A stretch of DNA of 64,000 bases from Lactifluus volemus. Lineage: Eukaryota > Basidiomycota > Agaricomycetes > Russulales > Russulaceae. Numbering within the stretch: the first letter of the stretch is position 1; each line of letters opens with the position of its first letter. Under the pieces are notes generated by a model. That model was not told the origin of the DNA. It did no database searches and worked only from the letters and a program-made list of their open reading frames with translations. Shown piece by piece: positions 21,865 to 32,599 of the stretch. Made by a program: the position numbers and the translations under genes. The DNA is taken from positions 31,674-95,673 of the forward strand of contig WTXI01000142.1 of the NCBI GenBank assembly GCA_022376515.1. The letters run 5' to 3'.

Positions 21865-22258
21865 GTCTCGCATTGCCCATTGTACACAGACGCCCGCCAA
21901 GAAATCCTCCGCCCGATCGACCGCGATATTTCCCTCCCCGTTCTCCTAGGCACAGCCGAGGGTGGTGCTGCCATGACCCGCTTCCTGAAAGCGACGCGCG
22001 CCTGCATAGCCCCGAGAGAAGCGTGGAACCCGGGATGATGTCCCCTTAGATAGATTGTACACCTTCTCACTGTAGATAGTACCCACTCTCTACTCCCTTC
22101 CCCGCCCCAAAAACAGCCATCCTTCCGTCCAGCCCAACGTTATACCTCACCCACACTCCCCCCGCCGCCTGATCCATTCCTGTACCCATAGGGACCGCGT
22201 CTTTGTCATAGTCACATGTTGCGGGATATAAATGCTGATTTAAAAAAAAAAAAAAAAA
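21865..22258 (+). mobile_element. 5'-truncated LINE copy with poly(A) tail and 15-bp target duplication
   Basis: The insert starts in frame with VSHCPLYTDARQEILRPIDR, then SLPVLLGTAEGGAAMTRF, LKATRACIAPREAWNPG and TGA, the layout of the end of a LINE ORF2 (CPLY zinc-like segment, then LGT..GG..ALxxFLKATRA). A 3' untranslated part follows, then AAATGCTGATT and a run of 17 A at 22242-22258. It is flanked by AACCACCTGGTCGCG at 21850-21864 and again at 22257-22271. That is classical target-primed retroposition. It sits in the promoter of F-box 9 and shares its 3' end with the older fragment at 13346. Confidence 0.75.
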
Positions 22259-22321
22259 CCACCTGGTCGCGTGGCTGCGGTTCTTACCTGCCAGTCAACC
22301 AAGTCAACTTCCTTGATGAAA

Positions 22322-23882
22322 ATGAATGGCCGTTCCGTATCCCCGAACCGCAAGGACATTGTTGTACATCAACGGAAGAAATCGTTGACTCAACAAGGGC
22401 CAGGTAAGACCCATCAGGAATACCGATACAATCACTGAGTTTTGTGTTATAGGCCCAGTGGTCCAACGAGTAACAATCGGATCTCTCCCCGACAATGTCC
22501 TCCTAGAGATATTCGATTTGGGTAAAGTCGTCGTCGGATATTACTGCAGTGATGAATGTCCACAGAATTGGGAGAAGCTGGTGCATGTATGCCAACGATG
22601 GCGATATGTCATTTTTGAATCACCAATCCGTCTCAATCTGCGGCTCCTTTGCACGGAGAAATCGCCCGTGAGGAAACTATTATATGTCTGGCCACCATTT
22701 CCTCTCGTTGTCGAATTCTGCTACGATCATGATTGGTCTGAATCGGACAACCCCCAAGACAGCTTCTACGACAACCTCATGGCCGCATTGGAGCATCGTG
22801 ATCGCGTACGCCAGATTGCCATCGTCATTCCACCCGATTCTCTGTGGAAAAGAATTGTCACAGAAATGCAGGAACCATTTCCAGCGTTGAGTTCTCTTAC
22901 CCTTGAATCGTTTCAGGAGATTCTTCTTCCCGACACATTTTTTAATGGATCCGCGCCATGTCTACAAGATCTCTCTTTCTTTGAAATATCATTTCCGTCG
23001 TTGCCACGACTCCTCTCGTCTACAGGCAACCTCACATCTCTTCGTCTGGTCGAAATCCCTAATTCCGGGTATATCCCACCCGAGACAATGGCTGCATGCC
23101 TGTCAACGTTGCCCAAGCTCAGATGCCTTTTCTTCATGTTCGAATCCCCGACACCTCACCCCCAACGAAGAAACAGACCGGTACCCCCACCGAACCGGTT
23201 TATTCTCCCCGCTCTCACTCTGTTGGAATTTCAAGGTGTCAGCGAGTACTTGGAAGTCCTCGCTGCCTGCATCGACGCTCCTCTACTCGATGCCTATCAC
23301 ATAGCCTTCTTCCATCAGCTCGCCTTTGACATCCCCCAAACCATTCGGTTCTTCGGTCACCTAGAGTCATTCAGGCCATCTAGTCTAACCTTGCAGTTCC
23401 ATCCGTCCTCCTATGCCTCTATCGATTTCCCCCCAACAGCGATGCGTTATCCCACGGGTCGTCTCTCATGGGATATCAAGTGTGAAAAATTAGATCGGCA
23501 AGTCATTTCTATGGCACAGATATGCAGTCAAATTCTGTCCTTCCGCTCGAGCGTGAAGTCACTCAGCGTTAAGTGCTCAAGTACGTGCGACGGCATCCCA
23601 GCCCCCATCCAACAAGACGAGATAGACACAATGCTATGGTCCCAACTTTTTCAATCATTCGCCTCTGTCCAGAGTCTGGACATACCCGCCATGCTAGAGC
23701 TGTCCATCGGGGATGCGTTGAAAAGTCTCACGGGCGAATCAGCTGCCGAAGTGTTACCCTCCCTAGACAACCTTTCGATAGTGGGGAATACGTTGGACGA
23801 AACTGCACATCCAGGGATACAATCCTTCATCGCAGCCCGCCGGCACAGTGGTCGCCCCGTGGCCGTCTCTCGTCGCAATTGA
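22322..23882 (+). CDS. F-box/LRR-like protein 9
   Basis: Exon 1 is 22322-22403 (27 codons plus one base; MNGRSVSPNRKDIVVHQRKK), the intron 22404-22452 (49 nt, the shortest in the family, GTAAGA...TTATAG) and exon 2 22453-23882, about 503 aa. An ATG two codons upstream (22316) is in frame; 22322 is chosen because it aligns with sister starts. The F-box reads IGSLPDNVLLEIF ... WEKLVHVCQRWRYVIF. The body is typical (LPDTFFNGSAPCLQDLSF; SGYIPPETMAACLSTL; SEYLEVLAACIDAPLLDAY). The end is GIQSFIAARRHSGRPVAVSRRN. Coding sequence is intact although a LINE lies in its promoter. Confidence 0.87.
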
Positions 23883-24486
23883 GGACATCGTAGGTCGGCG
23901 CAACCATCGTACTTGGAACCATCCCCACTTGCGTCCTTCCACTCACTCTCTTACCTTCTTCCACCACCTGACCTCACTTCGTTATCTTGCGTGACATGAC
24001 GGCGATCCTAGACTGGAGGTATGCGACCAACCCCTGTTCTATACCCGCCCGTGTCGTGTTTACAAAAAAAAAAAGAACTCTGACTGGACGCCCTATGTAT
24101 CCCGGCTTTGGTTGTCGATGTTCTGGAACGCCTTCCGCTTCATCTTTATTATATTTCTCTTTATCATTGATTCCTTTGTGTCGTTCGCCGCCTTTGGTTC
24201 CAGACTGCTTTCCGCATCCCGCGCTGCTTTCGCCCAGATGTACCGTGATCTAGAAGTGAGCCCCTCCCCATCTGTGCACTCACCAAAGTGGAGGTCGTAG
24301 TTTTGTTTGACAGTTATGGATCCACCTATTCTCAGCTACATACCTTGCTTTTGTATCGCATCCCCCCGGCTTTTGTTTTTATCAGCTCTCCTCAGCTATG
24401 GATTTCCCATACTAAAACGACAAAGTGCAACCGACCCAAGACATAGACGTATTTATTCTAGACTCAAACAGGAACGCTCATGACAC
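23883..24486. other. 3' flank of F-box 9
   Basis: No gene supported. Pyrimidine-rich, with a 12-A run near 24065. The usual GTAGCTACGAAT block is degenerate here (TCAGCTACATACC at about 24335). Confidence 0.35.
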
Positions 24487-25010
24487 TTAAGCAGAAGATG
24501 CATGCGGGTTGTGTGGGTTGTTCACGTCGAAATCAGGCACACCGCCGAAAAAGAATGTCGAAAGAAAGAGATACCAATGGACATACGCCTTTATGGTGCG
24601 CGGGAACGCCAAGTTGAACTCACGTACCGTTCCTGTTGACCAACGCGATGCTATGTGTGTTAGTCGTCCCAATTCGCGCCACGAATGAGTCCTTTCGGAC
24701 ATTGGCAGCCAGCTGGTCTCACGCTTTAACATCGGAGCTACGCCAACGCAGCATGTACACGCTTTTGGCCATTGTATGTGGGCTCCACGCCGGGCGCAGT
24801 AAATGTGCTTTGAATTTTTTTCCATTTAACAGGTGAAGAAAGCATAGGCTATCATCATCTCACACTCGACCTCGAACTCGGGGTCATCGCGTCCCAGTGA
24901 GGAGAGATTGACATCCTCGACCATGAGATGTGCAATGATATATCCTCATTTGCGAGCTCGAAGCCAGCTTGTGAGGGCTAGAGGGGATGCGGGAAGATAG
25001 TGGACGTAAT
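24487..25010 (-). pseudogene. Companion-gene remnant paired with F-box 10
   Basis: Reverse strand, in order: a degenerate LAFELANEDIS-like piece (about 24960), MVEDVNLSSLGRDDPEFEVE to about 24860, then 24825-24487 with a 112-codon open stretch containing CCVGVAPMLKRETSWLPMSE, WRELGRLTHIASRW and a hydrophobic VHWYLFLSTFFFGGVPDF. Its parts match the 12.6-13.2-kb and 15.9-16.2-kb remnants. The pieces lie in different frames, so it is either an unrecognised multi-exon gene or a pseudogene; I favour the latter. Confidence 0.35.
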
Positions 25011-25298
25011 TCTTTCACAGGCTAATTTTCATAACGACAAAAAAAAACATGAGGAGGAAGATGGAATTCCTTGGGCTAAGTGGGTGTAAGGGCGCCACAT
25101 TGCATCGCGTACTCGTACTACATCATGATATTAATAAGTGCCGTAGACGCTAAGCCTGCACCTGAATCGAATCATGACATGAAAAATAAAGCGCAGCTAG
25201 GACGCAAACTTGTCGCCTTGGTTGTCGCAAACGTTGGTTGGTCGAATTGGGTTATGGGAAGAGTCACGTGTCGCGGTGTTGAACCTCTGGCAGCCGGG

Positions 25299-25314
25299 AC
25301 GAGTCGGAGACTGA
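25299..25314 (+). promoter_or_regulatory. Shared motif ACGAGTCGGAGACTGA of F-box 10
   Basis: It matches the shared motif except for the first base and ends 34 nt before the shortened first exon of F-box 10. Confidence 0.45.
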
Positions 25315-25347
25315 GTCATCTGAGAATCGGAACGCTAACTTGTATTG

Positions 25348-26866
25348 ATGCAACAACAGGGAAAATCGCTGATTCAACAATGTCCTGGTAAGCTCATCAC
25401 TAACAGTAACCTTATATCGATTTCTGAGTTGTGTGGTGTGGTGTGGTGTAGGCCAGGTGTTCCAACGAGTAACAATCGGATCTCTCTCCGATGACGTCCT
25501 CCTAGAGATATTCGATTTTTATCGAGATGAATTCGCATGGAATTGGGAGGAGCTGGTGCACGTATGTCAGCGATGGCGATACGTCATTTTCGCATCACCA
25601 ATCCGTCTCAATCTGGAACTGCTTTGCACGGAGAAATCACCTGTGAGGACGTTGTTAGACGTTTGGCCACCCCTTCCTCTTCTTATCCACTGGCCACTAT
25701 GGAATGACCCTGTCGGGATCCAGAGCTTCGACAATCTCTTTTCCGCATTGGAGCATCGCGATCGTGTCCGCCAGATTAGTATAGCCAGTTCAGTGGATTC
25801 TCGATGGGAACAAATTGTTACGGCGATGGAGGAGCCATTTCCAGCATTGAGATCTCTTTTTTTTGCGTCAAATGACTCGGACATTCTTTTTCCAGATAAC
25901 TTTTTGAACGGATCCGCCCCGTGTCTACAAAATCTCGTTCTCGAATCAATCTCATTTCCGTCGTTGCCGCGACTTCTCTTGTCTACCAGCGACCTCACAT
26001 ATCTTAATCTTTTCAATATTCCTGATTCTGGTAACATCTCACCCGAGGCAATGGCCAAATGCCTGTCTGCCGTGCCAAAGCTCAGATCCCTTGATATCCA
26101 TTTCAAATCCCCGACACATCGTCCCCAACAAAGAAATCGATTTGTACCGCCGACCCGGTTTGTTCTTCCCGCCCTCGCTCGGTTGTATTTTACATGTGCG
26201 AGCGACTATCTGGAAGCCTTGGCGTCCCAAATCGATGCACCTCTACTCAAGGACGTCAAAACAGACTTCCTCACTCAACCTGTCTTTGACATCTCGCAGA
26301 CCAGTCGGCTCTTTGGTCACCTAGACTCGTTCAGGAAATCCACTCTAACCTTGAAATTCGACATGGATACCATCCCTGACAACTTTTTTCTTACCATTTA
26401 TTCCTCAAAGGAACTGCGGCATTCCGGGCGTCCGTGGTCTATCAGTTGCAGAAGGTTAGATTGGCAAGTCAGTTTCGTGGCCCAGATATGCAACCAGATT
26501 CTGCCCTTCCGCTCCAGCGTCGAGTCACTCAACATTGAGTTCTCCAGCGACTTAGAGCTCTTGCAAGGAGACGAAATTGATCCCACGACATGGCTCCAAC
26601 TTTTTCACTCATTTACCTCTGTTCAAAGTTTGTACATATCTGCCTCGCTAGAGCGGTCCATCGCAGCTGCGTTGCAAGGTCTCACGGGAGAATCAGCTGC
26701 CGAAGTATTCCCCTCGCTACACAGCCTTTCCATAGTGGGGGGTATATCAGGAGAAGCCGGGAAACAAGGCATACAATCCTTCATCGCAGCTCGCCAGCAC
26801 GACGGTCGTCCTATAGACGTTTCCTATAGACCTTTCTCGCCGCAAGTTCTAGGGACGACATTATAA
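25348..26866 (+). CDS. F-box/LRR-like protein 10, shortened first exon
   Basis: Exon 1 is 25348-25387 (13 codons plus one base; MQQQGKSLIQQCPG), the intron 25388-25451 (64 nt) and exon 2 25452-26866, about 484 aa. The first half of the usual leader is missing and an ATG within it now serves. The intron ends in GTGTGGTGTGGTGTGGTGTAG, a short pentamer repeat running into the acceptor. The F-box reads IGSLSDDVLLEIF ... WEELVHVCQRWRYVIF. The body has deletions before the F-box tryptophan and keeps FPDNFLNGSAPCLQNLVL. The C-terminus is extended past the usual SYR (PFSPQVLGTTL). Confidence 0.82.
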
Positions 26867-28159
26867 GGTCGTCACAGCCATCGTCCTTTGAACCATCTGC
26901 ATTTACTTCATTCCACTCGTTCCCTTTTCTTCTTCGCTCCTCTCTGCATTTTTCGTGCTTAGAGAGACCGACGGCATGCCATCTACACCCCAATTTGTGC
27001 TCACCCCAGTCACGACAGCTTTTTTACGCTACGGGCTCAGTCACGTCGTTGTGTCGTTATGTTACGCTACCCTGTGTCGTCTTTATCTCTATTGGTTCCT
27101 TAATGCCTGGCTCCTGGACTTAGACTGCTTATTTGACCCCGCAGGCTATTCTCCCCTTTTTACCACGCATTTCCCTGCAGTTCTGCTTCCCGAATTGCTT
27201 TTGTATTTTTACTGAATGTGTTGCTATTTCAATTCTATCAATCACCTGTAGCGAGCACGAATTCTGAAATTTCGTCAACACCAAGAGCCATGGAATAAAG
27301 GAGCATAGCGAAGGCTGTTTCTCTAACCGATTCTGTTTCAACACTCCCGTGTGCCACTGATGGTCGCTTGAGACTTTTACGCAGGGTGCACTTGCGTCAG
27401 CCAGATCGCCAAAGTCCGAACCCTCGAAAGAGAACATAGAAGAAAAGAGGTATCGATATTTTGTACAATATGTGATATACATGGGGCGCAGAAATACTCC
27501 TATACCTTTCCCGATGCTCAGCCTTAAACCCTTAATTTGATTAAAGATAGAAATTATGCAGACAATCCCGAATCAAAGGATCGCCAAGAGCGCGACCGTG
27601 ACGCTGCGCGTGTTGGTCGTCCCAATTCGCGCGTGAACGGAATTCCTTTCGCACGCCCACTGGCAGCTTATCGCAGACGTCACATTACACGCTAGTGCCA
27701 GTGCAGCATGTCCGAACTGTTGTCTGCGGTGTTCAGGCTCTGCAGATATAGTGACATGCATCAAATTCACCAATGAGGATATCAGGGCACTTTTTATGAC
27801 CAAGTGATGTAAATCTCTTTATTTTTATTTTAGAGAGAATTCCGAATTCGAGGTTTGAGTGCGAAAATGATGGGATATTCCGTGACTATGTTCCTCCTCT
27901 CCCACTAAATGGGAAAAAAAAAAAAAACTGAGGCCAGTGTGCGCGAGGGTTATAGCGGACGTGCGAGGATAACGAATGTGAGTTCTGTAACAGAAAAAAA
28001 AGGCATGAGGGGGCTAGACAGGAAACATGGAACTGCCACACACATCGTCCTCGCCTTTCTTCGAACTCCTTATTCTTCACTTTATCAATTGGGATTTGGT
28101 TGCGTGGTAGGTTGAGTCACAAGAAGGGCATGCGGGGGCTGTCGCATTTCCGGCCGCGG
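26867..28159. other. Spacer between F-box 10 and F-box 11, with companion remnant
   Basis: The CTGTAGCGAGCACGAATTCTGA block is at about 27247. Reverse-strand companion pieces: 27410-27360 (FGDLADASAPCVK), 27803-27573 (FGHAALALACNVTSAIS; VHARIGTTNTRSVTVALLA) and 27860-27840 (a degenerate NSEFEV-like end). Frames are broken. A 14-A run at 27910 lies inside the block that in other units reads TTCTGTAACAGAAAA. Confidence 0.4.
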
Positions 28160-28175
28160 CCGAGTCGGAGTTTGA
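28160..28175 (+). promoter_or_regulatory. Shared motif CCGAGTCGGAGTTTGA of F-box 11
   Basis: Two mismatches from the consensus; it ends 109 nt upstream of the short first exon of F-box 11. Confidence 0.45.
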
Positions 28176-28283
28176 GAAACCAACATACCAACATTACACA
28201 TCCGAGAACACTCCACACGTCACCGTCAGTCCAACTTCTTCTTTGAATCATTCCATAAACAAAACGTTGTTGTTTGTCAACGG

Positions 28284-29803
28284 ATGGTTCTGGGTAAGAC
28301 TCATCTGAAATAACTTGAACCATACGGATTGCTGAGTTTGTGTGGTGTGGTGTGGTGTGGTGTGTAGGCCCTGTTTCACGACGAATAACAGTCGGATCTC
28401 TCCCCGACAATGTCCTCGTAGAGATATTCGATTTTTATCAAGAAGACAACTACGTTTTTCCACGGAATTGGCAGAAGCTGGTGCACGTATGCCAACGATG
28501 GCGATACCTCATTTTTCAATCACCAATCCGTCTCAATCTGCTGCTTTTTTGCACAGAGAAAACTCCCGTGATAGATCTGTTAGATGTCTGGCCAGCCTTT
28601 CTCCCTCTCATTATCGAAGTCAGCTACTTCATGTTACAGGCGAAGAACTCAGAACCGACCGGCCCCGACTGGGAACTTGAAAACAGGTCCCTCGACAACC
28701 TCGTTGCCGCATTGGGGCGTTGTGACCGCGTACGCCAGATTGATATCACCAGTATACCGGTTTTTTTTTTGGAAAGAATTGTCACCGCAATGCAGGGGCC
28801 ATTTCCAACATTGCGATATCTGACGCTCCAGGCAATTGAGGCATCAGTATTTCCTCTTCCTCTGAAATACGCCCCGTGTCTACGAGATCTCACGCTCTCG
28901 AGGATCTCATGTCCGTCGTTGCCACTACTCCTCTCGTCTACCAGCGACCTCACATCTCTTCGTCTTTTCGAATTACCTAATTCTGCCAGTGGATACATCT
29001 CACCCGAGATAATGGCTACGTGCCTGTCCACGTTGCCGAAGCTCGAAACCTTTGTTATCAGTTTCGTATCCCCTCTTCCTCTCCCCCAACGAAGAAGCCC
29101 GCCACCGACCCGGTTCGCTCTACTCGCTCTCACTGTGTTGGTTTTCAAAGGTCCGAGCGAGTACCTGGAACTCCTGGCAGCCCGAATCGATGCACCTCAA
29201 CTCGAAGAATTTCAGATACACTTCTCCTATCAGCCCGTCTTTGACGTCCCCCAAACCATTCGCTTTTTTAGTCACCTAGACTCGTTCAGGCCATCCAGTC
29301 TTACCTTGATATTCTTTCTGTTTTCCAAAGGCTCCATATATTTTTCCTCGCGTCATCCCGGGCATCCCTCCACGTGGCAAATCACGTGCGAAAGGTTAGA
29401 TCAGCAAGTCAGTTCTGTAGCACAGATATGCACCCAGATTCTGCCCTTCCGCTCTAACGTCAAGTCACTCCAAGTCAAGATTAATCTCTACGGTGTCACC
29501 GACAGGTTGCCAGAAGTGGAGACAGTTCCCACGCTATGGTCCCAACTTTTTCAATCATTTGCATCTGTCCAGAGTCTGGAAATACATGCCACGCTAGAGC
29601 CAATACTCGCAGCTGCGTTGCAAGGGTTCACAGGAGAATCATCTGCCAATGACGAAGTATTTCCCTCGCTATGCAACCTTTCCATAGTCGGGGATACGAC
29701 TCGCCGTGACAAAACCGCGCAACACGGCATACAGTCATTCATCGCAGCCCGCCAGCAGGACGGTCGTCCTATCGCCGTCTCTCGACAGTCGAGGATATGG
29801 TGA
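28284..29803 (+). CDS. F-box/LRR-like protein 11, three-codon first exon
   Basis: The family leader is still visible (AACGTTGTTGTTTGTCAACGG) but its ATG is lost. The nearest usable start is ATGGTTCTGG immediately before the donor, giving exon 1 28284-28293, intron 28294-28367 (74 nt) and exon 2 28368-29803, about 481 aa. The F-box reads VGSLPDNVLVEIF ... WQKLVHVCQRWRYLIF. The body lacks the DTFLNGS segment (PLPLKYAPCLRDLTL) and contains a run of 10 T at about 28761. The C-terminus is typical (GIQSFIAARQQDGRPIAVSR). It is the sister of F-box 12, with which it shares the lost leader and FPNSASGYI/LPNSASGYI. Confidence 0.8.
28341..28364 (+). repeat. TGTGG minisatellite abutting a splice acceptor
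   Basis: Four TGTGG units plus TGTG lie directly before the TAG acceptor of the F-box 11 intron. Shorter versions occur in the F-box 10, 12 and 14 introns and a rudiment (TTGTGTTGT) in F-box 8, so the repeat seems to have grown within this lineage. Confidence 0.7.
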
Positions 29804-30801
29804 GGCTGGCGCGGCCATCTCCCTTGGGACCGTCCCCGTCTGGTTTCTTCCACCAAGTTTTCTTCCTTCCACCATCTTCCCTAGACTCAATATCCTGCTT
29901 TCCATGACGGTGATCCTGGACTGGAGGTATGCCACCAACCCGTGCCCTACGTCGGCCCATGTCATGTTTACCAAAAAAGAATCTACTACTACTACCCAAT
30001 CTGTCTCTATTGTTCTGGAGCGCCGCGCCTTCATTTGAGTCTTCTCTATCTTTGACCCCTTTGTGTCGGTCTCCTCTAGTCTTAGATTGCTTACCGCACC
30101 CCACGTGCGCTCACCTCAGTTCGCGACCCATTCCCCTTCCCACCATGCTTCATCATGATCTCACTAGTAGCCCATCATTTTCATACTTTCACACTGGCAC
30201 CACATTGAATTTGTGATATCTGCTACGTCGAGAGTTCAAACGGAGCTGCCAGAGGCAAAACCGCAAGGCGGAAGCAGCAATCGGCGACTGCAGCTAGGAA
30301 CCGATCAATCTCCATTCATCTCTCGTAACACATCCTTTCCGCTGGTCCTGAATGTGATTAGATGGGTGGATAGGGATTAGCATCATGCCATTTATTCCAA
30401 AATTGAGACCTTCAAGATTGGTGTATTTACGCCACTTGTTTGAGCACGCTGCGAATGACTGGCGATGCGTGCAAGCTATGGCCATGCTAACAGTTCAAAT
30501 ACTCATGACCAAAAGCACCGCAACACGAGCCGCGTCCGCAGAGAGCGAGTGAAAGGTTACAATGCGACGTCATCTGTTGAAAGCGGCGTCAGTCACGACA
30601 CCGTGACCGTCGCGTCTGTCGAGAGGCAGCTGATTGTCACAAATCAGGTGCATGATCACGCGCCAGCCAATGACAGCGGCCGCAGCCCGCGTGACGTGAC
30701 TGGCGCGTCTTCGAACCACCTAGCAGAGATACAACAATCGGCAGCAACAACTTCTTTGAAGCATTCCATATTCCATAAACAAGGCTGTTCCCTGTCAACG
30801 G
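29804..30801. other. Spacer between F-box 11 and F-box 12
   Basis: No gene supported. From about 30230 to 30720 the sequence is unlike other spacers: the TAGCTACGAAT block, companion remnant and CCGAGTCGG motif are missing, while GC-rich words (GCGGCCGC, GTGACGTGACTGGCG) occur. A replacement or insertion of foreign sequence is likely. From 30735 the F-box 11-type leader resumes. Confidence 0.4.
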
Positions 30802-32176
30802 ATGGTTCTGGGTAAGACTTATCTGGAACAACTTGAGCCATTACGATTGCTGAGTTGTGTGGTGTGGTGTAGGCCCAGTTTCACGGCGAGTAACAATCGG
30901 ATCTCTCCCCGACAATGTCCTCGTAGAGATATTCGATTTTTATCAAGTTCCCATCAACAACGACAGCCATGAATCTCCGTGGAATTGGGAGAAGCTGGTG
31001 CACGTATGCCAACGATGGCGATACCTCATTTTTCAATCACCAATCCGTCTCAATCTGCAGCTTTTTTGCACAGAGAAATCTCCTGTGATGAATCTGTTAG
31101 ATGTCTGGCCAGCATTTCCTCTCGCTATCAAAGCCGACTACAACAATCTCGACTTACTATGGCCCAAGTCAGAATCGGACCACCTCGACTCGGAAAGAGA
31201 CAAGTTCCTCGACAATCTCATGGCCGCATTGGGGCGTTGCGATCGCGTACGCCAGATTGACATCGCCAATCTACCGGGTTTTTTGTCGGAAGAAATTGTC
31301 ACGGCAATGCAGGTGCCATTTCCAGCATTGAGATCTCTGTCGCTCCAGTCAGATCAGGTGTCAATATTTCCTCTTCCTGATACATTTTTGAATGGATCCG
31401 CTCCGTGTCTACGAGATCTCACCCTCGAGGGCATCTCATATCCATCGTTGCCACGACTCCTCTCGTCTACCACCGACCTCACATCTCTTCTTCTTGTCGG
31501 ATTCCCTAATTCTGCGAGTGGGTACATCCCACCCGAGATAATGGCCACATGCCTGTCCGCGTTGCCCAAGCTTGAAACGTTTGTTATCAGTTTCGTCTCC
31601 CCTCCTCCTCGCCCCTAACAAAGAATATGGCCACCAACCTGGTTTGTTCTACCCGCTCTTACTGTGTTGGATTTCAGAGGTCCGAGCGAATACCTGGAAC
31701 TCCTGGCAGCCCGAATCGATGCACCTCTATTCAATGAATTCCAGATTAACTTCTTCCATCAGCCCGTCTTTGACATACCCCAAACCATTCGCTTCTTTGG
31801 CCACCTGGACTCGTTCAGGCCATCCTGTCTAACTCTGGTATTCTCTCTCTTTCTCAGCGCTTCTATATCTTTTCCCTCCGAGTCGCGTTATCCTTCCTCG
31901 TGGAAAATCACGTGCCCATGGCAAAGTTTAGATCAGCAGGTCACTTCTGTAGCACAGATATGCAGCCAGATTCTACCCTTCCGCTCTAGCGTCAAGTCAC
32001 TCAACATTGAGTTCTACAGTCCCATCGATATCTTGCCAGTAGAGGAGACAGATCCCACGCTATGGTCCCAACTTTTTGACTCATTTCCCTCTGTCCAGCG
32101 TCTGGAAATATCTTCCATGCTCGAGCTGTCAGTCGCAGCTGCGTTGCAAGGGCTCACGGGAGAGTCATCTGTCGAA

Positions 32177-32181
32177 GCATT
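32177..32181 (+). repeat. Target-site duplication GCATT, left copy
   Basis: GCATT directly precedes the left LTR and is repeated at 37740-37744 directly after the right LTR. One copy fits the F-box 12 frame (GAA GCA TTC), confirming a 5-bp integrase staggered cut. Confidence 0.85.
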
Positions 32182-32566
32182 TGTCGTTACAATAGCTTAG
32201 ATAATCCTGTGAGATTAGATAGCGTTCAGTCGTAGGCAAGAAGACTTTATTCATAGATCATAAGTACCTGTGAGATTAGATAGCGCTAAGACACAGGTAA
32301 GCCAAATATGGTAAGAAATGACATAAGCTATACTCACTTCAGTCGTAGGCAAGAAGACTGAAGTGAACGCGTCGAAAACTACGTTCTTTTATACTGTCCA
32401 GAGCAGATGTAAATGTCCAGAATAATAGCATTCTTTATTCTACCCATAATCGTGTATCTAAGTGTCCAGGGAGCTAGTCCCGTACATAAATTGTCATTAA
32501 TCATATTTACTCCGTTCCGCGGTTTCCGGTCCGCTAGATCCGCGGGATCCGGGTCGCGTCTCAACA
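32182..32566 (-). repeat. Copia 3' LTR
   Basis: 385 bp, ends TG...CA in both readings. Contains a direct repeat of TGTGAGATTAGATAGCG and of TCAGTCGTAGGCAAGAAGAC. Appears identical to the LTR at 37355-37739. Confidence 0.92.
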
Positions 32567-32576
32567 TCCCCCCGTG
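32567..32576 (-). other. Copia polypurine tract
   Basis: Reverse strand CACGGGGGGA directly abuts the 3' LTR, the position where plus-strand DNA synthesis is primed. Confidence 0.7.
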
Positions 32577-32599
32577 ATTAAGACAATCCTAATCAAAGA

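Noticed and set aside
22242..22258. The A17 run as a simple homopolymer
   Set aside because: It is bounded by a 15-bp direct repeat whose partner lies 407 bases upstream, so it is the tail of a retroposed LINE end.
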